64,000 nucleotides of DNA from Spirosoma sp. SC4-14. GTDB lineage: Bacteria > Bacteroidota > Bacteroidia > Cytophagales > Spirosomataceae. Below, piece by piece: positions 42,051 through 51,700 of this stretch. The notes beneath the pieces were generated by a model. The model worked only from the letters and a program-made list of their open reading frames with translations. It did no database searches and was not told the DNA's origin. Positions within the stretch are counted from its first letter, which is position 1. Every line of letters begins with the position of its first letter. The stretch is from positions 6,999,001 through 7,063,000 of the forward strand of contig NZ_CP147518.1 in NCBI RefSeq assembly GCF_037201965.1, written 5' to 3'. A program made the position numbers and the translations under genes.

Positions 42051-42941
42051 ATGAAAGCATACGTATTTCCGGGTCAGGGTTCACAGTTTAAAGGCATGGG
42101 GCTCGACATTTATCAGAGCTCAGAAGCAGCCCGTACTCTTTTCGACCAGGCAAACCAGATAGTGGGCTATGATCTGACCCGTATCATGTTTGAAGGAACC
42201 GACGAAGAATTAAAGCAAACCATTTATACACAGCCCGCCGTTCTGCTACATAGCGTTGTGCTGGCTCTAACAACTGATGCATTTGCGCCAGATCGGTTCG
42301 ACGTTTCAATGGTAGCTGGCCATTCGCTTGGCGAATTATCGGCATTAACAGCCGCAGGAGTACTCTCATTCGAAAATGGCTTAACGCTCGCATCGATTCG
42401 TGCTACGGCTATGCAACGCGCCTGCGAACTGGCTCCGTCTAGTATGGCCGCCGTATTGGGCTTGCCCGACGACGTAATCGAACAAATTTGCGCAGGCATC
42501 ACCGACGAAATAATTGTTCCGGCTAACTACAATTGTCCCGGCCAGGTTGTTATCTCAGGAAGCCTGAAAGGAATTGAACTGGCAGCCGAACAACTCAAAG
42601 CTGCTGGTGCCAAACGCGTACTACCGCTGGCTGTTGGTGGTGCATTCCATTCGCCGTTCATGGAGTCCGCTCGGGATGAGTTCGCCAGGGCGGTTGAGGC
42701 AATGCCATTTAGCACACCCCGCTGCCCGGTTTACCAAAACGTAAACGCCCAGCCTACCCAGGACCCCGAAACGATTAAAGCGAATCTAATTGCTCAGTTA
42801 ACGGCACCGGTTCGCTGGACACAGTCGGTCGAAAATATGGCAGCTGCGGGAGCTACGGAATTTATCGAATGTGGCCCTGGCAAAGTGTTACAAGGTCTGG
42901 TGAAAAAGATCGTTCCCAGCGTAACAGTGCTGGCAGTATAA
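42051..42941 (+). CDS. fabD: Malonyl-CoA:acyl-carrier-protein transacylase
   Basis: The 296-residue protein has FPGQGSQFKGMGLDIY at the start, the nucleophile in VAGHSLGELSALTAAG (His 91, Ser 92), and the later His in GGAFHSPFMES. It loads malonyl groups from CoA onto ACP for fatty acid synthesis. It lies alone upstream of a tRNA gene on the same strand. Its upstream region has a GC-rich hairpin directly before the ATG. Confidence 0.95.
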   Translation: MKAYVFPGQGSQFKGMGLDIYQSSEAARTLFDQANQIVGYDLTRIMFEGTDEELKQTIYTQPAVLLHSVVLALTTDAFAPDRFDVSMVAGHSLGELSALTAAGVLSFENGLTLASIRATAMQRACELAPSSMAAVLGLPDDVIEQICAGITDEIIVPANYNCPGQVVISGSLKGIELAAEQLKAAGAKRVLPLAVGGAFHSPFMESARDEFARAVEAMPFSTPRCPVYQNVNAQPTQDPETIKANLIAQLTAPVRWTQSVENMAAAGATEFIECGPGKVLQGLVKKIVPSVTVLAV

Positions 42942-43019
42942 AAAAAATACCTACTGATAGTCAGCCTCTAGCAGGCTATCAAGGCAAAAAATCAGATTTT
43001 TTTAAGACGAGCACTTGAT

Positions 43020-43046
43020 TTTGCCAAATTAAAGCTGTTATCTTTG
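43020..43046 (+). promoter_or_regulatory. Promoter of tRNA-Gln
   Basis: TATCTTTG at 43039-43046 matches the -7 consensus exactly and lies 9 bases before the tRNA. TTTG at 43020-43023 or CTTG at 43014-43017 are candidate -33 elements, with 15 and 21 bases of spacing. Confidence 0.65.
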
Positions 43047-43055
43047 CACCACAAT

Positions 43056-43126
43056 TGCCCGATCGTCTAAGGGTAGGACGACAGATTTTGGTTCTGTTTG
43101 TGGAGGTTCGAATCCTTCTCGGGCAA
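43056..43126 (+). tRNA. tRNA-Gln (anticodon TTG)
   Basis: The 71-base gene folds with the acceptor stem TGCCCGA/TCGGGCA, D stem and loop GATCGTCTAAGGGTAGGACG, anticodon stem ACAGA/TCTGT around the loop TTTTGGT (anticodon TTG), and T arm GGAGGTTCGAATCCTTC. CCA is not encoded. It reads CAA codons. A terminator follows at once. Confidence 0.95.
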
Positions 43127-43128
43127 CA

Positions 43129-43165
43129 AAAAAGCCGCTTAATAGTCTTATTAAGTGGCTTTTTT
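43129..43165 (+). terminator. Terminator after tRNA-Gln
   Basis: AAAAAGCCGCTTAATA (43129-43144) pairs with 43149-43165 over 16 bases with one G-U pair and a 4-base loop, followed by TTTTTT. Confidence 0.85.
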
Positions 43166-43546
43166 GTTGCTTTTTCAGGCCATTAATAGCTGGTTACTGT
43201 CTATTTCATACTGTTCTCTTTTGCATAGTCAGCCCAATCAACCAGGGTCTATTTTTGCCCCAAATCCCTTTTTCTTACAAACTAGTTTGTAATTTATCCA
43301 AGAAATACTTATTATTGTCAAATAAAGCCTATTGAGTAACATATAGTCTCATTATTAACAATAATTAACTATATTTACTTGATTGCAAGTGCATTTATTA
43401 AAATTTATTTTGTTACAATAAGCAACAGGTTTAATCTAATTCGTGTTAATACCTGAAATTTATCGTTACGATTTCATAGATTATACAGTCTCAATGTGAC
43501 CGCGCCTTTTTATTTACGTCAGACTGATATAATGTTTTGAATTTTA
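43166..43546. other. AT-rich upstream region of the TetR gene
   Basis: About 370 bp between the tRNA terminator and the TetR gene are very AT-rich. No gene or tandem repeat is seen, but an 18-bp perfect palindrome at 43275-43292 stands out as a candidate operator. Confidence 0.5.
43275..43292. promoter_or_regulatory. Perfect 18-bp palindrome, candidate TetR operator
   Basis: TTACAAACTAGTTTGTAA is its own reverse complement. The core ACAAACTAGTTTGT is like operators bound by many TetR-family repressors. It lies 255 bases before the TetR gene, so autoregulation is possible; another unseen target gene is also possible. Confidence 0.55.
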
Positions 43547-44239
43547 ATGCATTTTAGATACATGGAGAAGGACGAAAAGGTCAGACGTAACCGCGCTAAG
43601 ACAACTCAGCGCATTGTTGAAGCATTAGAAGAAGTAATCGCTGAGCGGGGATTAGAAGGAGTGGGGGTCAATCGTGTAGCCGAAAAAGCGAATGTCAGCA
43701 AAGTGCTGATCTATCGTTATTTTGGCGGTATGGAGGGGCTGCTGGAATATTACGTCAAAATGGGTAAATTGTTCCCAGTGTTCAATCCAGCGGTTCTCGA
43801 CCAAATCCGTCCATTACAGGAGTCTGATGTGGCTCGTATCTGGTATCGACAAGTCATTCAAACCTACCGTTACTTCCGTACATTTAAAGCCGCTCGTGAA
43901 ATCCTGAAAGCAACCGTTATCGAAAACGATTCGATCGCTGAAACAACTGCTAAAGCTCAGGATGAAGAGATGACCCGTCTTGTAGAACAGCTTTCTTTCG
44001 TTAAAGGAGCTGATACGCAGGCCATTTCGGCTGTAGTTCTGGGTGCAATGACTTATCTGACCATTATGGCACAGAACGACCGTACAATGATCAGTATCGA
44101 TCTGCGGAGTGAAGAAGGCTGGAAACGAATTGAGAACGCCGTTAAAACCATCTACATTGCGCTCAACAAAATGGCAATCCAATCAAAAGAAGTTAATCTG
44201 GAGTTACAATCGGCCAATCTGCCAATTGCCCAGTGGTAA
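43547..44239 (+). CDS. TetR/AcrR family transcriptional regulator
   Basis: The 230-residue protein has an N-terminal HTH (KTTQRIVEALEEVIAERG, then VGVNRVAEKANVSKVLIYRYFGGMEGLLEYY) and a helical ligand-binding C-terminal domain. It is a dimeric repressor for an unknown ligand. The start may be ATG 43562 (MEKDEKVRRNR), 5 codons later. It lies downstream of a candidate operator and is monocistronic. The terminator at 44250-44304 follows. Confidence 0.88.
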   Translation: MHFRYMEKDEKVRRNRAKTTQRIVEALEEVIAERGLEGVGVNRVAEKANVSKVLIYRYFGGMEGLLEYYVKMGKLFPVFNPAVLDQIRPLQESDVARIWYRQVIQTYRYFRTFKAAREILKATVIENDSIAETTAKAQDEEMTRLVEQLSFVKGADTQAISAVVLGAMTYLTIMAQNDRTMISIDLRSEEGWKRIENAVKTIYIALNKMAIQSKEVNLELQSANLPIAQW

Positions 44240-44249
44240 GTTCGTTTAT

Positions 44250-44304
44250 AAACAGATAGTGGCTTTGAAGCAAGAACAAGTTGTCTCAAAGCCACTATCT
44301 GTTT
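44250..44304. terminator. Perfect 19-bp bidirectional hairpin terminator
   Basis: Arms 44250-44268 and 44286-44304 are exactly complementary with a 17-base loop, followed by TTTTTT on the plus strand. It lies between the convergent TetR and GH65 genes. Confidence 0.88.
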
Positions 44305-44316
44305 TTTACATTTACG

Positions 44317-46362
44317 CTACTGAACCTTCATAGTTTTCATTTCGGGCCCAATTCCTTTAATTGTAAGCGCTTTCCATTTAGCCGGAAGTTTTGTTTTAAG
44401 TTGCACGATACCATTGTCGGTAATTTCCAGCCCACCGAATCCATTCAAAACAGCCTGCAACATGCCGCCCGCACCAGTGGCAAAGTAAGGATTTGTTCCA
44501 CCGGCCGTTTCAGCCAGGACGCCAAACGGAGGCACTTCATTCGGTTTATAACTTTTCACAAACCACCCATACGCCTTTTCGGGCTCATTTAGCCGGGCAT
44601 GCAGTGTTGACAATACTGACCAACCCATTGCCGGGCCTTCGGGCGAATAGCGTGGTTCATAATAAGCCAGATCTTTCCGAACAGCCGATTCGTCGGTAAC
44701 AATATGAAGTGGGTAGGCCAGCAGGTTGACATCGGCCTGCTTGATCATCACACCGTCGTAGGTACGATTTTCTTTTGTTACGCCATCCGGGAATTTAAGA
44801 ATCGGTAAATTATCGGCAACAAGCTTCCAGTCAGGATTAGCCGCAAGTCCCAGCTCCTGAGCGGCCTGAATAGCATACTGCAATGAGGTCTTGGCCATTC
44901 CATTGGTAAAAGCATTATCGTCGATGTTTTCCTGCCATTCGTTGGCTCCAATCACGTTATTGATATGAAATTTACCCGGCGCTTCCCGCTCGACCCGGCT
45001 GCTCCAGAAATCGGCCACTTCTTTCAACATCGGATAACCACGGGTACGAAGCCATTCTTTATCTTTTGTTACCTGGTAATACTTCCAGAACGCCCAGCCT
45101 ACACAGCCAGTAATATGTTGCTGGAAAGGGCCCGTCAATGCCCAGACCGGCGTTGCTTCCTGCCCATCAGCATCCGATTCCCACGGAAACATAACACCTG
45201 CATAGCCATGGCTAAACGCATTTTGCTTCGCCATAGCTATACGATTAAAACGGTATTCCAGAATCGACCTGGCAATTTCAGGCTTCAGAGCCAGAATCGG
45301 GGGGTACATCCATAGTTCGGTATCCCAGAAAACATGCCCATTATAGCCAAGGCCCGATAAACCCATTGGCGACAGGCTATAGCCGGTTCCCTCCCGAACA
45401 AACGAATATAAATGATATAACGCCGAACGAACGGCCCGTTGCGCTTCAGGATCGCCATCAATAATAATGTCGCTCTGCCACAATTTTGCCCATTCGGCAT
45501 TATGACGAGTCAGCAGACGCTCTGTACGTTCAAGGGCGGCAAAGAGCGTAAGCCGTTCGGCTTCGTTATGCGGATCGGCCGTATGAGCCGTCGACGATAC
45601 TGAACCCACTACGCTGAACTTATAGGTTTCGCCCGCTTTCAGACGCTTCTTAAACTTGGCCAGATGCATATTATAGTCCCAGTCTTCATGAATTACGTCG
45701 GGTTCCTGCCCATGGGGTTCTTCAAAAATAAAACTGGTAGAGGCCGCCACTGTATGCCGACCCGTAGGACTTTTGGCAACTGATGTAAGTAGCCGGATGG
45801 TTACGTGCGTGCGATCGATTTCGGAATAAAAATTTTTAACTTCCCTGAGGGTTTCGGGGGTTTCAATGACACTCATCGGACTAATTTCGCAGTCTGTCTT
45901 CGCCGTAATTTCGACCATGGTCAATTCCGAAAAAGGCAGGTGCCGCAATGCCATCATCGTTTGCCGTACGCTGACTTTGTCTTTAAAATCGAACGTGGTT
46001 GTCAGTGCCGCTTTCTGCATATCGAGCGTCTGCCGGTAATTACTAATATCTTTCGGGCCAATCCGTTGCCCATCGACATCGAGGTTCATATTGGCAAAGT
46101 TGAACACCTTCAGAATGTTCGAAACTCGCCCCCGGCCATAGGTATCGAACGCACCGTTTAGCACAACGTCTTTCACTTTCATCGGTTCGGGCGAGGATAC
46201 TAAACCGATCATGCCATTGGCAACGGTGATGCCGTAATAATTAGCTGGATTAATGTTCTGACCAACAATCTGCCATGCAGCATGATCGGTCTGGGCGAAT
46301 GAAGTAGTTAGGCCTATCGGGGCCGCTAACAGAAGCTTGACTAACAATAGTCTTTTGTTCAT
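44317..46362 (-). CDS. Exported glycoside hydrolase family 65 protein
   Basis: The 681-residue protein has a signal peptide (MNKRLLLVKLLLAAPIGLTTSFAQ) and a GH65-like (alpha/alpha)6 barrel. Key stretches are LGYNGHVFWDTELWMYPPIL near residue 335, the catalytic-acid region IGANEWQENIDDNAFTNG near residue 470, and a C-terminal jelly-roll end. GH65 enzymes split or phosphorolyse alpha-glucosides such as trehalose, kojibiose or maltose. An exported enzyme is more likely a hydrolase, since phosphorylases are cytosolic. It could act on sugars imported by the SusCD pair upstream. Confidence 0.86.
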   Translation of the reverse strand: MNKRLLLVKLLLAAPIGLTTSFAQTDHAAWQIVGQNINPANYYGITVANGMIGLVSSPEPMKVKDVVLNGAFDTYGRGRVSNILKVFNFANMNLDVDGQRIGPKDISNYRQTLDMQKAALTTTFDFKDKVSVRQTMMALRHLPFSELTMVEITAKTDCEISPMSVIETPETLREVKNFYSEIDRTHVTIRLLTSVAKSPTGRHTVAASTSFIFEEPHGQEPDVIHEDWDYNMHLAKFKKRLKAGETYKFSVVGSVSSTAHTADPHNEAERLTLFAALERTERLLTRHNAEWAKLWQSDIIIDGDPEAQRAVRSALYHLYSFVREGTGYSLSPMGLSGLGYNGHVFWDTELWMYPPILALKPEIARSILEYRFNRIAMAKQNAFSHGYAGVMFPWESDADGQEATPVWALTGPFQQHITGCVGWAFWKYYQVTKDKEWLRTRGYPMLKEVADFWSSRVEREAPGKFHINNVIGANEWQENIDDNAFTNGMAKTSLQYAIQAAQELGLAANPDWKLVADNLPILKFPDGVTKENRTYDGVMIKQADVNLLAYPLHIVTDESAVRKDLAYYEPRYSPEGPAMGWSVLSTLHARLNEPEKAYGWFVKSYKPNEVPPFGVLAETAGGTNPYFATGAGGMLQAVLNGFGGLEITDNGIVQLKTKLPAKWKALTIKGIGPEMKTMKVQ

Positions 46363-46508
46363 AGGTAGGTCACGGATGAAATAAACCCTAAAAATAGTAC
46401 CATAGCAGTACTAAGCAATACTTTTTTGTCATTTACGAGTAGATATTGGGCACTTATCAGCAAATAAAAACCAACGCCCTAATTTTTTTGCGCTTGCTCT
46501 TCCACTGG

Positions 46509-47174
46509 TTACCGACCATGCCCATGTCCAGACCGGCCCGGACGCCTTGGCCGACCGATCCGAATTAAACCGCCCGAATCCATCCGCAGGAGTCCGTAAC
46601 GGATATAAACGCCGTAGAACGTTTTCGACGCATCGTAAAGCTCGTTGCTAAAATCGTAGTAGCCGGTTGTTAGACCTATACCGAAACGGGGGGCAATTTG
46701 AGCAATGATGCTATAGGTTAGTTCAAGCATCAGGCTACCCTGTTTATCGAATATCCGCCCGGCGCCAATGGTCATTTCGTTGGCAAAAACTCCATAATTC
46801 GCCACATCCATCGTTACTCTACCTTCCAGAAACAAGGTCGAATCGGGACGCAATGAATTTCGACCGACGGCAATCCCCAGATCAATTACGTTGAACGTTT
46901 TGCCGATTTCGATACTCTGTGCAATACGATCTTTGGGTTTTCCGGCACCGGCATAAATCGCGAAGGGCATAGCCCGAACATACCACGGAGCAGCCTTAAA
47001 ATTAAACACCGACCGAGTTGAATCTTCCGGCGACCGGCTTATGGCCCGATATGTTTGTTCATTCTGAGCAGCTCTGCTTTTTACCGAATCAGCCGATGCC
47101 TGAGCCCGCACGTCTACAATTCGAAGCAGTAAAATCGGTATTAACAGCAACAATAGACGTGTTTTCATAGCCAA
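46509..47174 (-). CDS. Hypothetical exported protein, probable outer-membrane barrel
   Basis: The 221-residue protein has a signal peptide (to about residue 25, DVRAQ). The middle has alternating strands (IEIGKTFNVIDLGIAVGRN, GLTTGYYDFSNELYD, YGVYIRYGLLRM) like a small beta-barrel. The end is Arg/Gly/His-rich (RPRRPGRSGHGHGR). I do not recognise the family. It lies between GH65 and the PAP2 gene, on the same strand, about 100 bp from the latter. Confidence 0.6.
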   Translation of the reverse strand: MAMKTRLLLLLIPILLLRIVDVRAQASADSVKSRAAQNEQTYRAISRSPEDSTRSVFNFKAAPWYVRAMPFAIYAGAGKPKDRIAQSIEIGKTFNVIDLGIAVGRNSLRPDSTLFLEGRVTMDVANYGVFANEMTIGAGRIFDKQGSLMLELTYSIIAQIAPRFGIGLTTGYYDFSNELYDASKTFYGVYIRYGLLRMDSGGLIRIGRPRRPGRSGHGHGR

Positions 47175-47277
47175 TAAGAAGTCCGAAATCCTGAGTTAGA
47201 CACAGTAATGACAACGAATTCGTTCGCAAAAAAATAACCGCCTGGGCAGGGCGGTTACTCAATAGGGTTGGATATTC

Positions 47278-48633
47278 CTACCGACTGGCAACAGTCGATT
47301 TTCGGGTATGAATTTTCTGGATGACCCACTGGCCCACTTTTTCGCCTTCCAACTGTCCGTTGCTAACAGCCGAGCGGAAGTGGATACCGCCATACAGACG
47401 ACTCACCGAGGCTTCGTCGGCGGCATCCCGAAACGAGGTAAACGAACGAACACCATGCCCATACCGAAACTCCGTTGAATCGGTAAAGGCAATAGTATCG
47501 CCCAGCAAATTGGTTAAAACAGTAGCCGCTGCCGTCGAAATGACACTATGTCCGCTCGGATATTCAGGAAAAGGCGGAGTCTGCAAAAATGGGGTCCATT
47601 TGGGGTCAATATATTTATTGATAACGGTTTCTGGCCGGACCGTTTTACTACGATATTTTTCGTCCCAGCACGAAATAAATCCATCACTCAACGCAAAGGA
47701 TGTAAGCGTATAGGCTTCAACCGATTGCATCAGGTTTAGTTTTTTCTGACGAGCTACGGTTTCGGCAATGGCGAGCCAGTGTCCACCCGGTGTCATTTTT
47801 TTGCTGGCAAACATCACATGCCCGGCTACATTCATCACAAATGCATTATCGTCCCAGAAATAAGCGATATCCTGTTTTTGTTTATCCAGATTCTTTCCTA
47901 TCAGATAAACCTCATCGAGTTCTTTTTGGTAGGGGCTTCCTTTGGTCAGGCTATAAGAAATGGGGCGGGGAGGCATAAACTGACTACAGGTATCCATAGC
48001 CCAGCAACGAATTCGGTTCCATTGGGGCTCGGCAGCATCCATATACGCTGGTGGAGTGGGTACCCAGGTACCTTCTTCGTTGGTGACGGTATGTTTAAAC
48101 CCACGGGTTTGTTTATAGTTATCCTTGGCAGCGTAGTCGAGCACATGCTTGGCCACTGCTTCTCCATAAGCCATCGACCGGTCGTAGACCTCATCAGGAA
48201 CGCCATCTTTCTTATACTGTTCATAAAAGGCTTTCTCAAATTCGTCATAAAATTCGACGGAGAACGTTAGCGCACGAGCCACGGTCAGAAAGGCATGAGC
48301 GCTAGCCAGCGGGAAACAATAGTCCTTACCGGCTTCTGGGGTAGGGCCCGCCTGAAAGTGCTTCAGTTGCCCGCTCAACGACTGATAGTTAGGATCAAAT
48401 GGAACCAACGCTTCGTAACCGGCCAGATTGGCATATCCATAAATACGGCTGGCAACCGGTGGCGAAAATATATCATGAATAACAACTTCTGTTAGCTTAT
48501 TCAGGGCTGCATTATAATACTCGGGATTGGCCGTTTTGGCCGTATACTCGGCTGGCGAAGACGACTTTTGACAACCTGTAAACGCAACGAATAGTAGAAC
48601 CAGCAAAAAGCCAGATCGAAGCGGGACTTTCAT
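47278..48633 (-). CDS. Vanadium-dependent haloperoxidase/PAP2-like lipoprotein
   Basis: The 451-residue protein has a lipoprotein signal (LLFVAFTGC, Cys near 21) and the helical haloperoxidase/PAP2 fold. The three active-site motifs are visible: KYRSKTVRP (K-x6-RP, near residue 325), PEYPSGHSVIS near 360, and SRLYGGIHFRSA near 412. The Asp that follows the His by three residues in many haloperoxidases is Ala here, so a phosphatase role or another substrate is possible. It is the last gene of the cluster susC-susD-CRTAC1-CRTAC1-PAP2, a grouping often seen in Cytophagales. Confidence 0.82.
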   Translation of the reverse strand: MKVPLRSGFLLVLLFVAFTGCQKSSSPAEYTAKTANPEYYNAALNKLTEVVIHDIFSPPVASRIYGYANLAGYEALVPFDPNYQSLSGQLKHFQAGPTPEAGKDYCFPLASAHAFLTVARALTFSVEFYDEFEKAFYEQYKKDGVPDEVYDRSMAYGEAVAKHVLDYAAKDNYKQTRGFKHTVTNEEGTWVPTPPAYMDAAEPQWNRIRCWAMDTCSQFMPPRPISYSLTKGSPYQKELDEVYLIGKNLDKQKQDIAYFWDDNAFVMNVAGHVMFASKKMTPGGHWLAIAETVARQKKLNLMQSVEAYTLTSFALSDGFISCWDEKYRSKTVRPETVINKYIDPKWTPFLQTPPFPEYPSGHSVISTAAATVLTNLLGDTIAFTDSTEFRYGHGVRSFTSFRDAADEASVSRLYGGIHFRSAVSNGQLEGEKVGQWVIQKIHTRKSTVASR

Positions 48634-48744
48634 ACGATAAACGAGAAGTTGTGACAGTAACGATTTAGATTTTATTTATAATCCGTCTACAAAAATAGCA
48701 GAAAAAATACCTAATTAATCGTTACAAACACAAGCCATTTTCAA

Positions 48745-51700
48745 CTAGCGTAATGGCCTGAATAGCTGTAATCCAGCACCGTTCCGGGCCACAACAATCA
48801 GAGTACCCTGCGCGGTTGGCAGAGGGCGTATATCCCGAATTTCGCCATTGAGCAAAAATCCGGCATCAATCGGTGAAGGAGCTGTAAAATGGCCTTTGCC
48901 GTCGTTTAACATGATCAGCCCAAAACTGGCATCATAGCGGCCCTGATAGGTGCTGACGCCATAAAAATTCCCTCCGCCCAGCACATCCAGATCGCCATCG
49001 TGATCAATATCGACAGCATCCAGCGCAAATAACTTTGAAACCTGTGCCATCATTGGCAATTCGTGTACAACAAATTTCGGCTCACCCTCTTTGCTACTCT
49101 GGTTTTCCAGATAAACCGACGAAAACTGATTTACAGTAAACTCGTCAGCGCCTTTTAGCTCATCATCTTTAATTATTTCATTAAGCGGTTTTCCGGCGAA
49201 GGATACATAATCAGTAAACCGTTTGTTGATAATGCCCGGCATTTGCTTGCCCAATTCATCTTTAAACGCCAGCGGATACCAGTCTTTACCCCGATTGTAG
49301 GCAATGATTTGCTCGGTAGTCTGATTATTATCCAGGTCTTTAACCCACATGCGCAGTTGCGAATCAGGTGTTTTACGGAACTTCGTATTTGTTCCCAGAT
49401 TTCCGGCAATCAGATCAATATCGCCATCGTGGTCGAAATCGGCAGCTATAACCCGTTGATAGAAACCATTCAACGGAGCTTCGTCAGCCGTACTGATTTT
49501 AGTGGCTTCGAACCTGCCCTTATTATTAGCGAAAATACGAATGGGCATCCAGTCGCCAGCCAGAATTAAATCGGCATCCTTATCACCATCGTAATCTGTC
49601 CAGACCGCATCGGTGATCATACCCGCTTTCCGCAGTCCGGGTGCCAGCTTATCGGTCTGATCCGTAAACATTCCTTTACCATTATTAATGAGCAGGTATG
49701 AATTTGGCGATTTACCATAGGCAAACCCTACCACCCTACCCCCAACAAACAAATCGAGGTCGCCATCATGATCGATGTCGAATGGTCGAACACAGCTCTT
49801 GTTGTCGTACATCCGTGGCAAGGCACTGGCCGAGCGCGTAAAATTGCCCTTACCGTCGTTCAGATACAGGCGGTCGAACTGTTCGGGCATCTGTCCATAA
49901 AATTCATTACCACCCGATACAACATACAAATCGAGGTCTTTATCGCCATCGGCGTCGAAGAATGTCGCATCAACATCTTCGAAGGTCGAATCTTTCACAA
50001 AATCGGGCTGAACACTTGCTTTGAATCGGCCATTGGGTTGCTGGAGAAGCAAACTTCCTACCTGCCATTTCGCCCCGCCAGCATACATATCGGCCAGGCC
50101 GTCGCCATTCACATCGCCAATAGCCAGCCTTGGCCCTTCTGTCGATACCTGAAATGGCATAAGAGGCTCACGTACATAATCGAAGTATGACGAATTTTCT
50201 CGATGACGGTACGGAATCGAATCGGCCGTTGTCACATCCGTAAAGAGTGGCGGGTCTGTTCTTGTATACCGATATGTTTTGCCATCAAGCTTTGCATCGG
50301 TTTGTTTCAGGCTAAGTACCTGATCGGCCTTTACGTTGGTTTTTACTTCCATTTGCTGGTTTGGCCAGATCACAATCAGCGAGTCGATTTTGTCATGATG
50401 GCCCAATCCAAAAAGCAATTCAGGGGCTACCGACGATTCGAAACCGCGCGTCGGTATTAATTGCTGCATCTGCGTTGTATCGGCATGTGGCCCATATTTC
50501 AGAATAACTTTAGCCCCAACTCCGAAGCTATTAGGCAAATCACCGTTGAGCCGGATAGTTAGATGATGATTCTCGGGAAAAACAGTATTGGCGTTATTCT
50601 GATAAATGCTGGCGGGCGAGTCGATATTGTTGGTGACCAGATCCAGATCGCCATCGTTGTCGAGATCGGCATAAGCCGCACCATTCGAAAAACCCGGTGC
50701 CTCAAATCCCCAGGTCGTGGATTTATCTTCAAACCGCAACGATGGCGTTCCTCTGAACAGGTAGTTATGTACTTTACCTTCGGGCATCAGTTTGATAGCA
50801 CGTTCGTCGAGTGCATCTGAGGTTTCCATGGCATACCGCAGCGAATCGTCGGCGGCAAACTTCACATAATCGAGGTTGTTTGGCCGGTGAACGATGCCAT
50901 TGCTGATAAACAGATCCTTAATGCCGTCGTTGTCATAATCGGCCAGCAACGGAGCCCAGCTCCAGTCAGTGGCCGCAATGCCAGCCATAGCTCCAACTTC
51001 CATGAATTTCTTACCAGACATATTCAGTTGAAGACAGTTTCGGCTATACTGATTCATATAGCCATAAGCCAGTTTATACTGGTAAATATCGAGCGGATCT
51101 TCGCCCAGCGACGACTTTTCGATAGTTTCATCTTCAGGATACATATCGAGTGTAACGATGTCGGCAAAGCCATCGTTGTTGACATCGCCAATGTCGTTCC
51201 CCATCGAGAACCGGCTAGTGTGCTGAAACGCTTTTTTGCCGATTTCGGTAAAGGTTCCGTTCTGGTTATTCAGGTAATAGTAATCGTCTTCGTGGAAATC
51301 GTTGGATACATACAGATCCTCCCAACCGTCGTTGTTCAGGTCGGCAACCGAAATACCAAGGCCATAGCCCATAGCGGCACCGTAAATACCCGCTTTCTCA
51401 CTCACGTTTATGAAGCGGGGAGCGCGGAGCAAGGAGCGCGGGGCAGTTGCCCCTGGCCCTTCGCCCTTCGTCCCTTGCTCCACAGTCATGTTTTTGTAGA
51501 GGTAATCGCCCGATTCATTATGCCGAAGATTCCGTGCCGTCACACGGTCATAGCTGCGTGAGGTATGAACCGCATGGTTGAGCAGGTAACAATCCAGGTC
51601 GCCATCATGGTCGTAATCGAAAAAGGCAGCCTGGGTGGAAAAACCGGTAAAATCAAGACCATAGTCGGCAGCTTTTTCTACAAAAGTTCCATCACCATTG

